A stretch of DNA of 64,000 nucleotides from NCBI GenBank assembly GCA_027493945.1, contig JAOSJU010000001.1, positions 1,426,001 through 1,490,000 of the forward strand. Reading direction: 5' to 3'. Under the pieces are notes generated by a model. That model was given only the letters and a program-made list of their open reading frames with translations. It searched no databases and had not been told where the DNA came from. Position 1 is the stretch's first letter, and each line of letters begins with the position of its first letter. Both the position numbers and the translations under genes were made by a program. Origin of the DNA: Burkholderiaceae bacterium (GTDB taxonomy: Bacteria > Pseudomonadota > Gammaproteobacteria > Burkholderiales > Burkholderiaceae_E). Of this stretch, positions 28,692-37,387 are shown piece after piece.

Positions 28692-29071
28692 GCGATCACC
28701 GCATAGACAGCGCGCAGGCCGAGCGCGGCCAGCGCCAGCGCCACCACGATCGCCGCGGCATTGGCGAGCTTCGGGCGCCAGCCCAGCCATTCCTCCGCGA
28801 CGCGCGCGAGCCCGATCGGGACATGCACCGCACAGGCGACGACGAACGCACCGTAGAACGCCGCCACCAGCCAGCTGCCCTGCGTTCGCGCGAGGATCTC
28901 CGCGCCGCTCAACCCGCCGCGCACCGCGAAGACGATGGTTGCGAGGTGAACGGCCACGAACAGCGCGAGCGCCATCGCGCTCAGTCGCTGCAGGTACCAG
29001 AGCCTGGCTTGCGTAGCGACGGAGCTCACCGCCCGCCCCCCGGGCTGCGCGTTTCGCGGCCCATGCGTCAC
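28688..29071 (-). CDS. Succinate dehydrogenase-like membrane anchor, cytochrome b subunit (first anchor)
   Basis: A 127-residue three-helix protein: QARLWYLQRLSAMALALFVAVHLATIVFAV, with RLSA and a heme-type His in helix one, and a second His in ACAVHVPIGLARV. It resembles fumarate reductase FrdC/FrdD-like anchors. The GTG at 29071 is chosen from the GTGA overlap with the iron-sulfur subunit stop; a later GTG at 29029 is possible. It forms the membrane part of the complex together with the next gene. Confidence 0.75.
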   Translation of the reverse strand: MTHGPRNAQPGGRAVSSVATQARLWYLQRLSAMALALFVAVHLATIVFAVRGGLSGAEILARTQGSWLVAAFYGAFVVACAVHVPIGLARVAEEWLGWRPKLANAAAIVVALALAALGLRAVYAVIA

Positions 29072-29784
29072 AATTCTCCGCGCATCGCGCGCCGTGCGGC
29101 GAGCCGCTTGAGCCCGGAGATGCCGGCGGTCGGCGCAATCGCCTTCGGGCATCGCTCGGTGCACGATCCCTGCGTGTGGCAGGCGTGGCAGCCGGCGTCG
29201 CCCGCGACCGCCCGCAGCCGCTCGGCCTGGTCGATGTCGCGCAGGTCGTTGACCAGCGTCCACGCGCGATTGAGCGCCGCCGGCCCGAGGTAGTCGGGCC
29301 GCCAGGCGACCACGTCGCAGGAGGCGTAGCAGGCGCCGCAGCCGATGCATTCGATGCCCGCGTTCGCGGCGATGCGCTCGGGCGACGCAGGGTCGATACG
29401 GGCGAAATCGTCGTGGCGCGCCCTCGCGCCGCGGAAACGCCCCTTCGCGCGCGCCCACTTGTCGAAGAACTCGCCCATGTCGGTGGCGAGGTCCTTGATG
29501 ACCGGCAGGTTCGCGAGCGGTGCGATCTCCAGCGAATCGCCGTCGACCACTTTCGACACGTGCGTGCGACAGGTCCAGCGCGCGACGCCGTTGACGGTCA
29601 TCGCGCACGAGCCGCACATGCCGACCCGACAGGAAAAGCGGTAGCTCAGCGTCGGCTCGAGCCGGCGCTGGATGTAGGTGACGACGTCGAGCACCGTCTG
29701 GCTGGCCTGCCGCGGCACCTCGTAGGTGGAGAAATCGCCGCCGGCGCCGCCGCGCCAGACCTTCACGCGCAAGTTGCTGGGCAT
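29068..29784 (-). CDS. Succinate dehydrogenase/fumarate reductase-like iron-sulfur subunit
   Basis: A 238-residue SdhB/FrdB-type protein. The N-terminal ferredoxin domain has CRVGMCGSC plus a fourth Cys (WTCRTH) for [2Fe-2S]. The C-terminal part has CIGCGACYASC for [4Fe-4S] and CHACHTQGSCTERCP for [3Fe-4S]. It passes electrons between the FAD subunit and quinone. First gene of the operon: the 21-bp motif shared with the mutase operon lies 22-42 bases before its start at 29784. ATG at 29784 gives MPSNLRVKVWRGG, a good N terminus. Confidence 0.9.
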   Translation of the reverse strand: MPSNLRVKVWRGGAGGDFSTYEVPRQASQTVLDVVTYIQRRLEPTLSYRFSCRVGMCGSCAMTVNGVARWTCRTHVSKVVDGDSLEIAPLANLPVIKDLATDMGEFFDKWARAKGRFRGARARHDDFARIDPASPERIAANAGIECIGCGACYASCDVVAWRPDYLGPAALNRAWTLVNDLRDIDQAERLRAVAGDAGCHACHTQGSCTERCPKAIAPTAGISGLKRLAARRAMRGEL

Positions 29785-29805
29785 GGCGGCATTGTGCGGG
29801 TTTGG

Positions 29806-29826
29806 TCAATGAAGGAAAATGGATTT
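29806..29826. promoter_or_regulatory. Shared palindromic motif upstream of the SDH-like/hydratase operon
   Basis: TGAAGGAAAAT followed by GGATTT, with the palindromic core AAATGGATTT. A near-identical 21-bp sequence (differing at one flank base and in the two central bases) occurs at 38688-38708 in front of the mutase operon and the LysR gene. Probably a common operator. Confidence 0.5.
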
Positions 29827-29876
29827 ATTCTTGCATCGAAACAAAGTTTTTCTGGATTGACGACTTCCTCGCCCGA

Positions 29877-31410
29877 TCAGGCTCGGGCCGCAACCCGGGG
29901 GGACCGCGCGTTGCGGCGTTTCTGTTGCACCGCGCGCACGAGCGGCCAGAACAGCCCGGCGAGGGCGAGCAGCATCACGGCGGCGCTGATCGGGCGGCGA
30001 AACAGCACCGTCCAGTCGTTGTCGAAGCTCACCATCATGGTCATGAAATTGGTTTCGGCCAGCGGCCCGAGGATCGTGCCCAGCACCAGCGGGGCGATCG
30101 GGAAGCGGAAGCGCTCGAACAGGTAACCCACCAGGCCGAAGGCGGAGATCACGTACAGGTCGGACAGGCTGTTGCGCGCGGCGAACGCGCCGACGAAGCA
30201 GAACACCACCACGAAGGCCGAGACGATGGCCTCGGGCGCATCGAGCACCTTGCACAACGGCTTGATCGCGAAGTAGCCCAGCACGCACATGCCGATGATC
30301 GACAGGAACACCGCCGCGAACACCGTGTAGACCAAGGCCGGTGCTGCTCACGAACACCTGCGGGCCGGGCTGGATGCCGTGCAGCAGGAACGCCGCCAGG
30401 ATGATCGCGGTGGCGCCGCTGCCCGGAATGCCCATCGCCAGCAGCGGCACCAGCGCGCCCCCCACCGACGCGGTGGCCGCCGACTTGGCCGCCACGATGC
30501 CCTCGGGCGCTCCGGTGCCCAGCTGCTTGCGGTTGGCGCCGTACTGGCTCTCCAGCCCGTAGGCGACGAAGGCCGAGACCGTCGCCCCGGCCCCCGGCAC
30601 GATACCCACCACCACGCCGGTGAGCGTGCCGCGCAGCAGCGTGAACTTCATCCGCGCGATTTCGGCCCAGCGCGGCAGCGCAGTGCGAAAGCGCGCCTGC
30701 CCGTCGCCCGCCGCGCCGGCTTCGGAGGCAAAGCCCGCGCGCAGCCGCGTGAGCACTTCGCCGATGCCGTAGGCGCCCACCATCACCAGCAGGAACTCGA
30801 TGCCGTCGAGCAGGAACGGCTGCTCGAAGGCGAAGCGCTCGGCGCCGTAGATCGCGTCCACGCCCACCGTCGCGATCAGCAAGCCCATGCACAGGCTCAC
30901 CAGCGCGTTCACCACCGAGTCGCCCGACAGGGCCACCACGCTGATCAGTCCGAAGAACAGGATCGCGAAGAACTCGGGCGACGAAAAGCTCAGCGCCACG
31001 CGTGCCACCGGCTCGGCCATCGCCACCATCATCACCGCCGAAGCAATTCCGCCGATGAACGAGGCGGCCAGCGACCAGCCCAGCGCGCGCGCGGCCTGCC
31101 CCTTGCGCGTCATCTCGTAGCCGTCCCACAGCAGCGGCACGTCCATCGGCTCGCCGGGAATGCGGAACAGGATCGAGGTGATCGCCCCCGCGTAGGTGCC
31201 CGAGGCGTACATCGCGGTGAGCAGGATCAGCGCCGGACCCACGCCCATCTTGTAGGTGAAGGGCAGCGCCAGCACCACTCCCATCACCAGCGTGAGCCCG
31301 GGCAGCACCGCGACCAGCATGCCCAGCACCAGCCCGATGAGCAGCACCAGGAAGTTCAGCGGCGTGAGCACCGTCGCCACGCCGCCGAGCAGGTGCGTCA
31401 GCACGTCCAT
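29877..31410 (-). CDS. tctA: Tripartite tricarboxylate transporter large membrane subunit (frameshifted)
   Basis: About 511 residues and about 12 helices. Typical blocks are LIGLVLGMLVAVLPGLTLVMG, GIVPGAGATVSAFVAYGLE and LLAMGIPGSGATAIILAAFL. The frame changes at about 30335-30340: ...QVFVSSTGL in one, LVYTVFAAVFLS onward in the other; one extra base explains it. Without the correction the protein would run on as an unrelated basic tail. TctA is the proton- or sodium-coupled transport unit for carboxylates delivered by TctC. It follows tctB by 13 bases and ends the operon that begins at 38617. Confidence 0.88.
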
Positions 31411-31423
31411 CGTTCGTGCTCCT

Positions 31424-32027
31424 TCAGCTCACGCCCAGCAGGCGCAGCAGCGCCAGCGATACTTCGCGAAACGGCCCCGCGCCCAGCGGCAGCGAGATGT
31501 AGGCCACGCGCATGAAGATCACGATCAGCGCGAAGCTGCCCGCCACTCCGATCGCGCACGCCAGCAGCGGCCGCCTCAGGCCGCCGATCAGCATGAATGC
31601 CGCCAGGAACACCGCCGTGGCCACGAAGAATCCCAGCCAGTCGACGCCGAGCGCGAACGCCGCGATCAGGACGATTCCGGCCAGCAGCCGCCCCGGGTAC
31701 TCGCGCTGCGGTTGCTGCCCCGAGTCCGGCGTAGCGCCGGCGGCCGCCGCCGTCTCCTCGGCGACCGGCGCGGGCCCGGCCGGGTTCTGATGCAACTCGC
31801 CGGTGAGCCCCTCGGCGGTGAAGCTGCTCTTCACCACCAGCCGCTTGACGACCTCGTACAGGCACAACGCGCCCATGATCACGATGATCGCCTTCGGCCA
31901 GAAATCGGGCCCGATGCGCCGCCCCCTCGGCGGCGCGCGTGTCGATCTGCATCGCCGCCCAGTACAGCAGCGCCGAGACCAGCAGCATCACCGGGTGCGG
32001 CAGCGCCCACCTCAGGCGGTGGGTCAT
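31424..32027 (-). CDS. tctB: Tripartite tricarboxylate transporter small membrane subunit (frameshifted)
   Basis: About 200 residues. The first helix (HPVMLLVSALLYWAAMQI) is in one frame, then RIGPDFWPKAIIVIMGALCL and three further helices are in another. The break lies at about 31925-31935, next to a CCCCC run. TctB proteins have four helices and pair with TctA. It is located between tctC and tctA in normal order. An Ala/Pro-rich cytoplasmic loop lies between helices two and three. Confidence 0.82.
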
Positions 32028-32049
32028 CGCAGATCGCTCCCAAACACCC

Positions 32050-33006
32050 TCATCTGGCGCTCGCGTGCTTCTTCATCGCCTCGAGCTCGCCACGCAGGAA
32101 CGCCAACGCTTCCTTCGCCGGGATGTAGCTGTCCGACTCGGCGAGCTGGTCCTCGAGATATCGCGCATAGTCCGCTGACTTCGCGACCTTCGCGAGTTCG
32201 TCCGAGAGCAGCTTGACCTTCTCGGGATCGGTCCCCGCCTTCATGGTGACCATGCGGAACTGGGGCATCGTGATGTCGAAGCCGAGCTCCTTCGAGACCG
32301 GCACCCCGGCGAACGCAGGGTGTCGCTTCTCGCCGAAAAGGATCACCGGACGCATCTGCTTGCCGTCGATGAAGTTGCGCACGTCGCCCGGCTGCTCGTA
32401 GAGGAGGTCGGCGTGCCCGCCGAGGATCGCCGAGTAGCGCTCGCCGGGCTTGGAAAAGGGCACGCTCACAAGCTTCAGGCCGCGCCGCACGAAATAATTG
32501 ACGGTCATGTCGTCGGGGCTGCCGAACCCGGTGACCGCGACCTTGAGCGGTCGCGTCTTCGCCTCGCGCTCCACGTCCGCCCAAGTCTTGATCGGGCCGT
32601 TCTCGGCCGCGAGAAACGCCGAGGGTTGCCGGATCATGATCGCCACCGGGATCAGCGCGTCGAGGTTCCAGCTGGCGTTCGGGTCCACCAACAGGCCGAA
32701 GGTGTCGCCGGTCATGATCGAAATCGTGTAACCGTCCGCGGGGGCCGACAGCATCTTGTTCAGGCCCGTTCGCCCGGTGGCGCCTGGCACGTTGATGATC
32801 GGAAACGACGCCTTCAGGCTGTCCTCGAGCATCTTTCCGGCCTTGCGAGCGACCGCGTCGGCGCCACCGCCGGGCCCCCAGGGCACGATGAACTCGACCG
32901 GCCGCGAAGGGTACTTATCCTGCGAGCGGGCGGCTCGCGACACGACGGACAGGGCCGCCGCCGATACGATCCCGGCGACGACAGCTCTTCTCTCGATCGA
33001 ATGCAT
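32050..33006 (-). CDS. tctC: Tripartite tricarboxylate transporter substrate-binding protein (TctC/Bug)
   Basis: A 318-residue periplasmic Bug protein. The signal peptide ends at about residue 29 (SVVSRAARSQ). YPSRPVEFIVPWGPGGGADAVAR and ATGRTGLNKM are family motifs, and FGSPDDM lies in the ligand loop. It is followed at normal spacing by tctB and tctA, forming a full transporter for the carboxylate used by the glutamate-mutase-type operon. The frame is intact. Confidence 0.9.
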   Translation of the reverse strand: MHSIERRAVVAGIVSAAALSVVSRAARSQDKYPSRPVEFIVPWGPGGGADAVARKAGKMLEDSLKASFPIINVPGATGRTGLNKMLSAPADGYTISIMTGDTFGLLVDPNASWNLDALIPVAIMIRQPSAFLAAENGPIKTWADVEREAKTRPLKVAVTGFGSPDDMTVNYFVRRGLKLVSVPFSKPGERYSAILGGHADLLYEQPGDVRNFIDGKQMRPVILFGEKRHPAFAGVPVSKELGFDITMPQFRMVTMKAGTDPEKVKLLSDELAKVAKSADYARYLEDQLAESDSYIPAKEALAFLRGELEAMKKHASAR

Positions 33007-33036
33007 GGTTGTCTCCTCGTTGTTGATGGATTGTGC

Positions 33037-34026
33037 TCAGCGGACGCGTAACAGAAGCTTTCCCCGGCTCTCGCCGGCCTCCAGGAAGCGGTGCGCATCG
33101 GCCGCCTCCTCGAGGGGAAATACCCGATCAATCGTGACCTTCAAGCGCCCTTCGCCGACCCATCGGAACAGGTCATCGGTGCGTCGCAGGATCTCGTCAC
33201 GGTCGGCCGTGTAGTCGGCGAGGTGGGGGCGGGTGAAGAAGACCGAGCCGGCCTCGCCCAGTTCGATCGGCTCGATTGAGGACACCGGCCCCGAGCTCGC
33301 GCCGTACAGAATGCAGGTGCCGCGCCGGCGCAGGCTGCGAATGCTGCGCGCGATCGTGTCGAACCCCACCGAGTCGTAGACCACGTCGACGCCGCGCCCT
33401 TCGGTGAGGCGGCGCACCTCGTCGCGGAAATCCTGGCTGCGATACAGGATGACTTCGTCGGCGCCGCGCGCGCGCGCGATCGCTGCCTTCTCCTCGCTGC
33501 CCACGGTCGCGATCACTCGCGCGCCCCGCAATCTGGCGACCTGTGTCAGCAGCTGTCCGACCCCGCCGGCGGCCGCATGGACCGGGCAGGTGTCGCCGGC
33601 CTCGAGTTGGAACGCCGAGTGCGCCAGGTAGTGCGCGGTGCAACCCTGCAGCATCAACGTGACCGCGACTTCGTCGGAGACGCCGTCGGGTACCGGCACG
33701 GCCCGCCATGCCGGCACGCACGCGTATTGGGCGTAGCTGCCCCGCGCAAGGCACCACGCCACCCGGTCGCCCGGCGCAACGCCGGCGACGCCCTCGCCCA
33801 GTGCCGACACACGTCCGACGCCCTCCATGCCGAGTCCCATCGGCAGCGGCGTCCGGTACGTCTGCGACTTCGCATAGGTGCCGTTGCGCATGTAGATGTC
33901 GATGAAGTTCAGGCCTGCCAGGTTGACCTCGACCTGCACCTCGCCCGGCCCGGGAGCATGCGGTTCGACCTCGCGCAGGGTCATCACGTCCGGCGCGCCG
34001 AAGCCGTCGATCCGGATCGCGCGCAT
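33037..34026 (-). CDS. Quinone oxidoreductase-like zinc-free medium-chain dehydrogenase/reductase
   Basis: A 329-residue MDR protein: GroES-like N-terminal domain (GPGEVQVEVNLAGLNFIDIYMRNG) and Rossmann domain with AAAGGVGQLLTQVARLRGARVIATV. It has the QOR marks, lacks the structural-zinc Cys cluster, and should reduce a quinone or an enone with NADPH. The ATG overlaps the stop of glmE (ATGA), so it belongs to the mutase operon. Its role there is unknown; reduction of an unsaturated dicarboxylate derivative is one idea. Confidence 0.88.
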   Translation of the reverse strand: MRAIRIDGFGAPDVMTLREVEPHAPGPGEVQVEVNLAGLNFIDIYMRNGTYAKSQTYRTPLPMGLGMEGVGRVSALGEGVAGVAPGDRVAWCLARGSYAQYACVPAWRAVPVPDGVSDEVAVTLMLQGCTAHYLAHSAFQLEAGDTCPVHAAAGGVGQLLTQVARLRGARVIATVGSEEKAAIARARGADEVILYRSQDFRDEVRRLTEGRGVDVVYDSVGFDTIARSIRSLRRRGTCILYGASSGPVSSIEPIELGEAGSVFFTRPHLADYTADRDEILRRTDDLFRWVGEGRLKVTIDRVFPLEEAADAHRFLEAGESRGKLLLRVR

Positions 34027-35551
34027 CACGGCTCGCTCCCGTGTTCCGGCGCGTCTTTCGCCCATCCATCGGACAGCAACACGCCCAACGGCTCGGACAA
34101 CTCGTAGACGCTGGAGACGGCAAGGTCGTAACCCATCTCGAGCTTCTCGCGGCTGGCCCGGCGCGCCAGCCGCACCCGATGCTCTTCGAGCACCTCGGGA
34201 TCGATCGGCACGGCGCCGGGGTCCAGGATGCGCAGATAGCCGTCGGCATCGCGCGCCGGTAGCACGCGCGACGCCACCTGGCGGTTGGGCGACCAAGGCA
34301 CGTCGAGGACCCCTGCCTCGAAGGCCCTCACCGTACCGATCGCAACGTCGCCATCACCGATCTCGAGCACACGGTCGACGATACCGCGCACCTCCCGCCG
34401 GATCAGCGCCTTCTCTCGCTCGTATTCGGGAAGGCCGTCGAGGCGCAGGTTGCGTGCCGGTAGATCGCCATCCGCGTCATCCGCAAGCCTTCGGCGTTGG
34501 CCTGAGGCGTCGGGATGCCGAGCGCCTCGTGCGTCGACTTGGTCGTCACCGACACCGCGCCGCCGACCGCCGCCACCGTGCCTCCGTAGGCGACCAGCGC
34601 CGCGGCCTGCGCCTCGTCGTGCGGCCACGCACCCATCCAGTGCAGAGAGGTAATCGGCGTCTCGACGTCGGTGTAGCCGCGCTTGGCCAGGTACTCCTGC
34701 GCCATCTCCTCGCAGACCGAGATCGCCGCGGCGTCCTGCACAAGGTGCAGTGTCTGCGCGAGCTCCAGTCCGTACTGCCGCACGCCCTGAGCGGCGGCGA
34801 GCAAACAGTCGAGCACCGCAATCGCAATCGCGATGCACGGGGGGATGTTGGTCCCGGTGAGGAATCCCGGCTGACGGCGATGCAGCAGCACGCCGCGCGT
34901 TGAATAGAGCGCGGCGAGCCGGTCGAGGTACTGGTAGTTCCGGATGCCGTCCTCGATTGAGTACTCCTTCGTGTACGAAGTCGTGTATGCAATACCGGAC
35001 CCAAGAAAGCCGGAATAGCCGGCCGCGTAGCCGATCTCGCCGACCAGCTTCGGCATCGCAGTGCCGGTCAGCATGATCGCCGGCTTGTCGATCGCCTCGA
35101 CAAGTTCGCGGCACGCGACCACGCCGTAATTGACGATCGGAAATCCGTTCAGAAGCGACCGGCCGGCAGACTCGGACTCCTCCGAGCCCCGCTCCGCCTG
35201 CGCGAAATGTTCGTTGCGCGTGTAGCTATCGGTCGTCGTCGGCACGATATCGGCGAGGCCGTCGCGATCGAGCGTCTGCATCAGCGCCTTTTGCAGCCGC
35301 AGCGTGCCGAAGCCGCCCCGAGGCTGCGTCAGGCAGCGACGCTCGGCCTTCGCCCGCCGTAACACCTCGGCAAGCCGCTTGTGGCGCGCGAGGCCGAGGT
35401 GGAACTCGACCGCCTCGTCTAGGTCGACCGCCGCACCGGTCGGCCAGCGCGCCAGGTTCTCGGCACGCATCGCGTCGAATTCGTCCCAGGGAATCGCCGC
35501 CTCGCCGAGCGGCCGCTTCGTGCGAAGCGACTCCGAAATCACGCTAGCCAT
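34026..35551 (-). CDS. glmE: Methylaspartate (glutamate) mutase epsilon subunit (frameshifted)
   Basis: About 508 residues, near the family's ~480. It forms the TIM-barrel catalytic half of the B12-dependent mutase interconverting glutamate and 3-methylaspartate. Family stretches include LTQPRGGFGTLRLQKALMQ, TTTDSYTRNEHFAQAERG, LLNGFPIVNYGV, GYAAGYSGFLGSGIAYTTSY, and GGAVSVTTKSTHEALGIPT. The frame breaks near 34440-34480; the C-terminal part (DGLPEYEREKALIRREVRGI) continues in another frame. The start at 35551 overlaps the glmL stop by 8 bases. Related B12 mutases on other dicarboxylates are possible. Confidence 0.86.
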
Positions 35552-36950
35552 GCGCGTTCTCCTCCCCGAGTTGGACAAGGCTCGACCGCGCGAGCGCGAA
35601 AGCGGCCGCCGGCTCATATTCCGCAAGCAACCCGGCGGCGTAGAGCAGGTAATCGCGGTCGAGCCACAGGGCGGCCGCGCGCGGCGCGAGCGACGACGGA
35701 TCGCGACCGTCGGCGAGCGCCGCCGAGAGCAGGGCGTGCGGCTCGGGTGCCGCGGCGAGCACCCCGCCGGTGCCGATCACCGCGTTCAGCCGGGTCAGGT
35801 CCTTGCCGCGCTGGACGCGCACCGGGCCCTGAGCCGTGAACACGGTCTCGATGCGCCCGGCGTGCCGAGCGACCGCGATGCGCACCGCGGCACCGGCCAG
35901 CGCGCGATCGATCGCGCGTTCCTCGTTGTTGCGAGGCAGGCGGTCGACGTCGCGCGCCAGTTCCTCGACCAACTCACGCGTGCGCGCGGCGCCGAGCCCG
36001 GCGTCGCGAGCGATCGACTCGAGCCCTGCGACCTCGACAATGGTCAGCGCGTTGTGCCGCATGCCGAGGTCACCCTCGACGGTCCGCTTGGCGTAGGGCT
36101 CGGGAAGCCCGTACGGCAGCACGCCGGGCTCCGCCGGCTCGCCCTTGCCGATCGAGTGCACGTCGGTCGTCGCACCGCCGGGGTCGATCACCATCAGGTC
36201 GCCGAGTCCGGGCTCGCCACCCGCGCCTTCGGCAAGCAGCCGCGCACCCTCGAGCACCGCGGCCGGGGTCGGCATCAGGACCCGGTCGAACTTCGCCTGC
36301 GCGCGGTCGATGCCCTTGGCCGTGACGATCCTCGCCATGAACAGCTCGCGGATCGCCTTGCGCGCGGGCTCGATCGACAGCACGTTCAGCTCCGGCATCA
36401 CGTTGTCAGTCACCAGCGCGAGCTTGCCCGCCGCGGCGAGGCTCCGCGCAACCTCGTCGGCAGCCTCGCGGTTGCCGGCGACCACGAACGGACAACCGAG
36501 ACTGCTGGCGGCCAGCGCGCGGGCGTTGTGGAGAATGACGTCGCCGTTGCCACCGTCGGTACCGCCGCACAGCAGCAGCAGGTCGGGGGCGAGATCCGCC
36601 AGTCGACGCAGGTCGCTCGCAGTGAGGCGGTAGGCGAAGCTACCGACCAGCTTAGCGCCAGCGCCCAGTGCGGCCTGTCGCGCTGCCTCGGCAGTGAGCT
36701 CGCGCACCAGTCCGACGGTGGCCATCCGCAGGCCCCCGGCGGCGCTGCTCGACGCGAGCCGGTAGCGAAACCCCGGCAGCCCGCCCAACTCGCCGGCCAG
36801 TCCGGCCAGCGCGGCGTCCAGCCCCAAGTTGACGTCGCTGGTCACGGTCGACGGTGCCTGCGCCGTCGCGACGATCCGGCAAGCGTCGAGGTCGACCGCG
36901 CGCAGCTTCGTGAACGTACTGCCGAAGTCGATGAGCAGCGCGGCGCTCAT
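35544..36950 (-). CDS. glmL: GlmL/MutL-type ATPase, methylaspartate mutase accessory protein
   Basis: A 468-residue ASKHA-fold ATPase starting MSAALLIDFGSTFTKLRAVD (phosphate-1 motif). Later blocks LLLCGGTDGGNGDVI, VIDPGGATTDVHSIG (phosphate-2) and NAVIGTGGVLA (adenosine) follow. GlmL genes lie between glmS and glmE in methylaspartate mutase operons and the protein is thought to reactivate the B12 enzyme or act as its chaperone. The start overlaps the glmS stop (ATGA), as expected. The frame is intact. Confidence 0.9.
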   Translation of the reverse strand: MSAALLIDFGSTFTKLRAVDLDACRIVATAQAPSTVTSDVNLGLDAALAGLAGELGGLPGFRYRLASSSAAGGLRMATVGLVRELTAEAARQAALGAGAKLVGSFAYRLTASDLRRLADLAPDLLLLCGGTDGGNGDVILHNARALAASSLGCPFVVAGNREAADEVARSLAAAGKLALVTDNVMPELNVLSIEPARKAIRELFMARIVTAKGIDRAQAKFDRVLMPTPAAVLEGARLLAEGAGGEPGLGDLMVIDPGGATTDVHSIGKGEPAEPGVLPYGLPEPYAKRTVEGDLGMRHNALTIVEVAGLESIARDAGLGAARTRELVEELARDVDRLPRNNEERAIDRALAGAAVRIAVARHAGRIETVFTAQGPVRVQRGKDLTRLNAVIGTGGVLAAAPEPHALLSAALADGRDPSSLAPRAAALWLDRDYLLYAAGLLAEYEPAAAFALARSSLVQLGEENAHG

Positions 36951-37387
36951 GCCTGTCGGCTGCGCGGTCTCTCGGCGCGCGCCCCGAAGTCCTGCGCCAA
37001 CGCCTCGAGCACCGCACCGACGCGGGTACCTGGCGGGAAGGCGCGGTCGAAGCCCATGTCGAGGAACTTGCGCTCGACCTCCGTCCAGGGCGTCTTGCCG
37101 ACCACCAGGTTGCCGCCGACGTAGATCAGGATGCCCTCGAGGCCGGCTTCAACGCACAGATCGCGAAAGCCCCGGCAGTCGATTTCACCCTGCCCGTACA
37201 GCGACGAGACCATGATGCCATCGGCGTCGGTCTCGATCGCCGCCTTGACGAAGTCCTGGGCCGGCGTCAGCGCGCCGAGCGCGACGACCTTGTAGCCGGC
37301 CTTCTCGAGCGCGAGGCTCAGGATCCGGTTGCCGACGATGTGCGTGTCGGCGCCGATGACTCCCGTCACCAGCATGCGCTGCTTCAT
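36947..37387 (-). CDS. glmS: Methylaspartate (glutamate) mutase sigma subunit, cobalamin-binding
   Basis: A 146-residue B12-binding protein. GADTHIVGN is the DxHxxG motif that supplies the lower His ligand to cobalt; SSLYGQGE and YVGGNLVVGK are the other two family segments. It combines with GlmE to form the active mutase. ATG at 37387 is preferred (GGGGGAG six bases upstream) over an earlier in-frame Met. The literal end of the enolase-superfamily gene overlaps its first 200 bases in another frame, which is probably an artefact. Confidence 0.9.
   Translation of the reverse strand: MKQRMLVTGVIGADTHIVGNRILSLALEKAGYKVVALGALTPAQDFVKAAIETDADGIMVSSLYGQGEIDCRGFRDLCVEAGLEGILIYVGGNLVVGKTPWTEVERKFLDMGFDRAFPPGTRVGAVLEALAQDFGARAERPRSRQA

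Noticed and set aside
35304-37124. 606-residue plus-strand open frame opposite glmE, glmL and glmS
   Set aside because: Shadow of the mutase genes; no recognisable domain and no ribosome-binding site.
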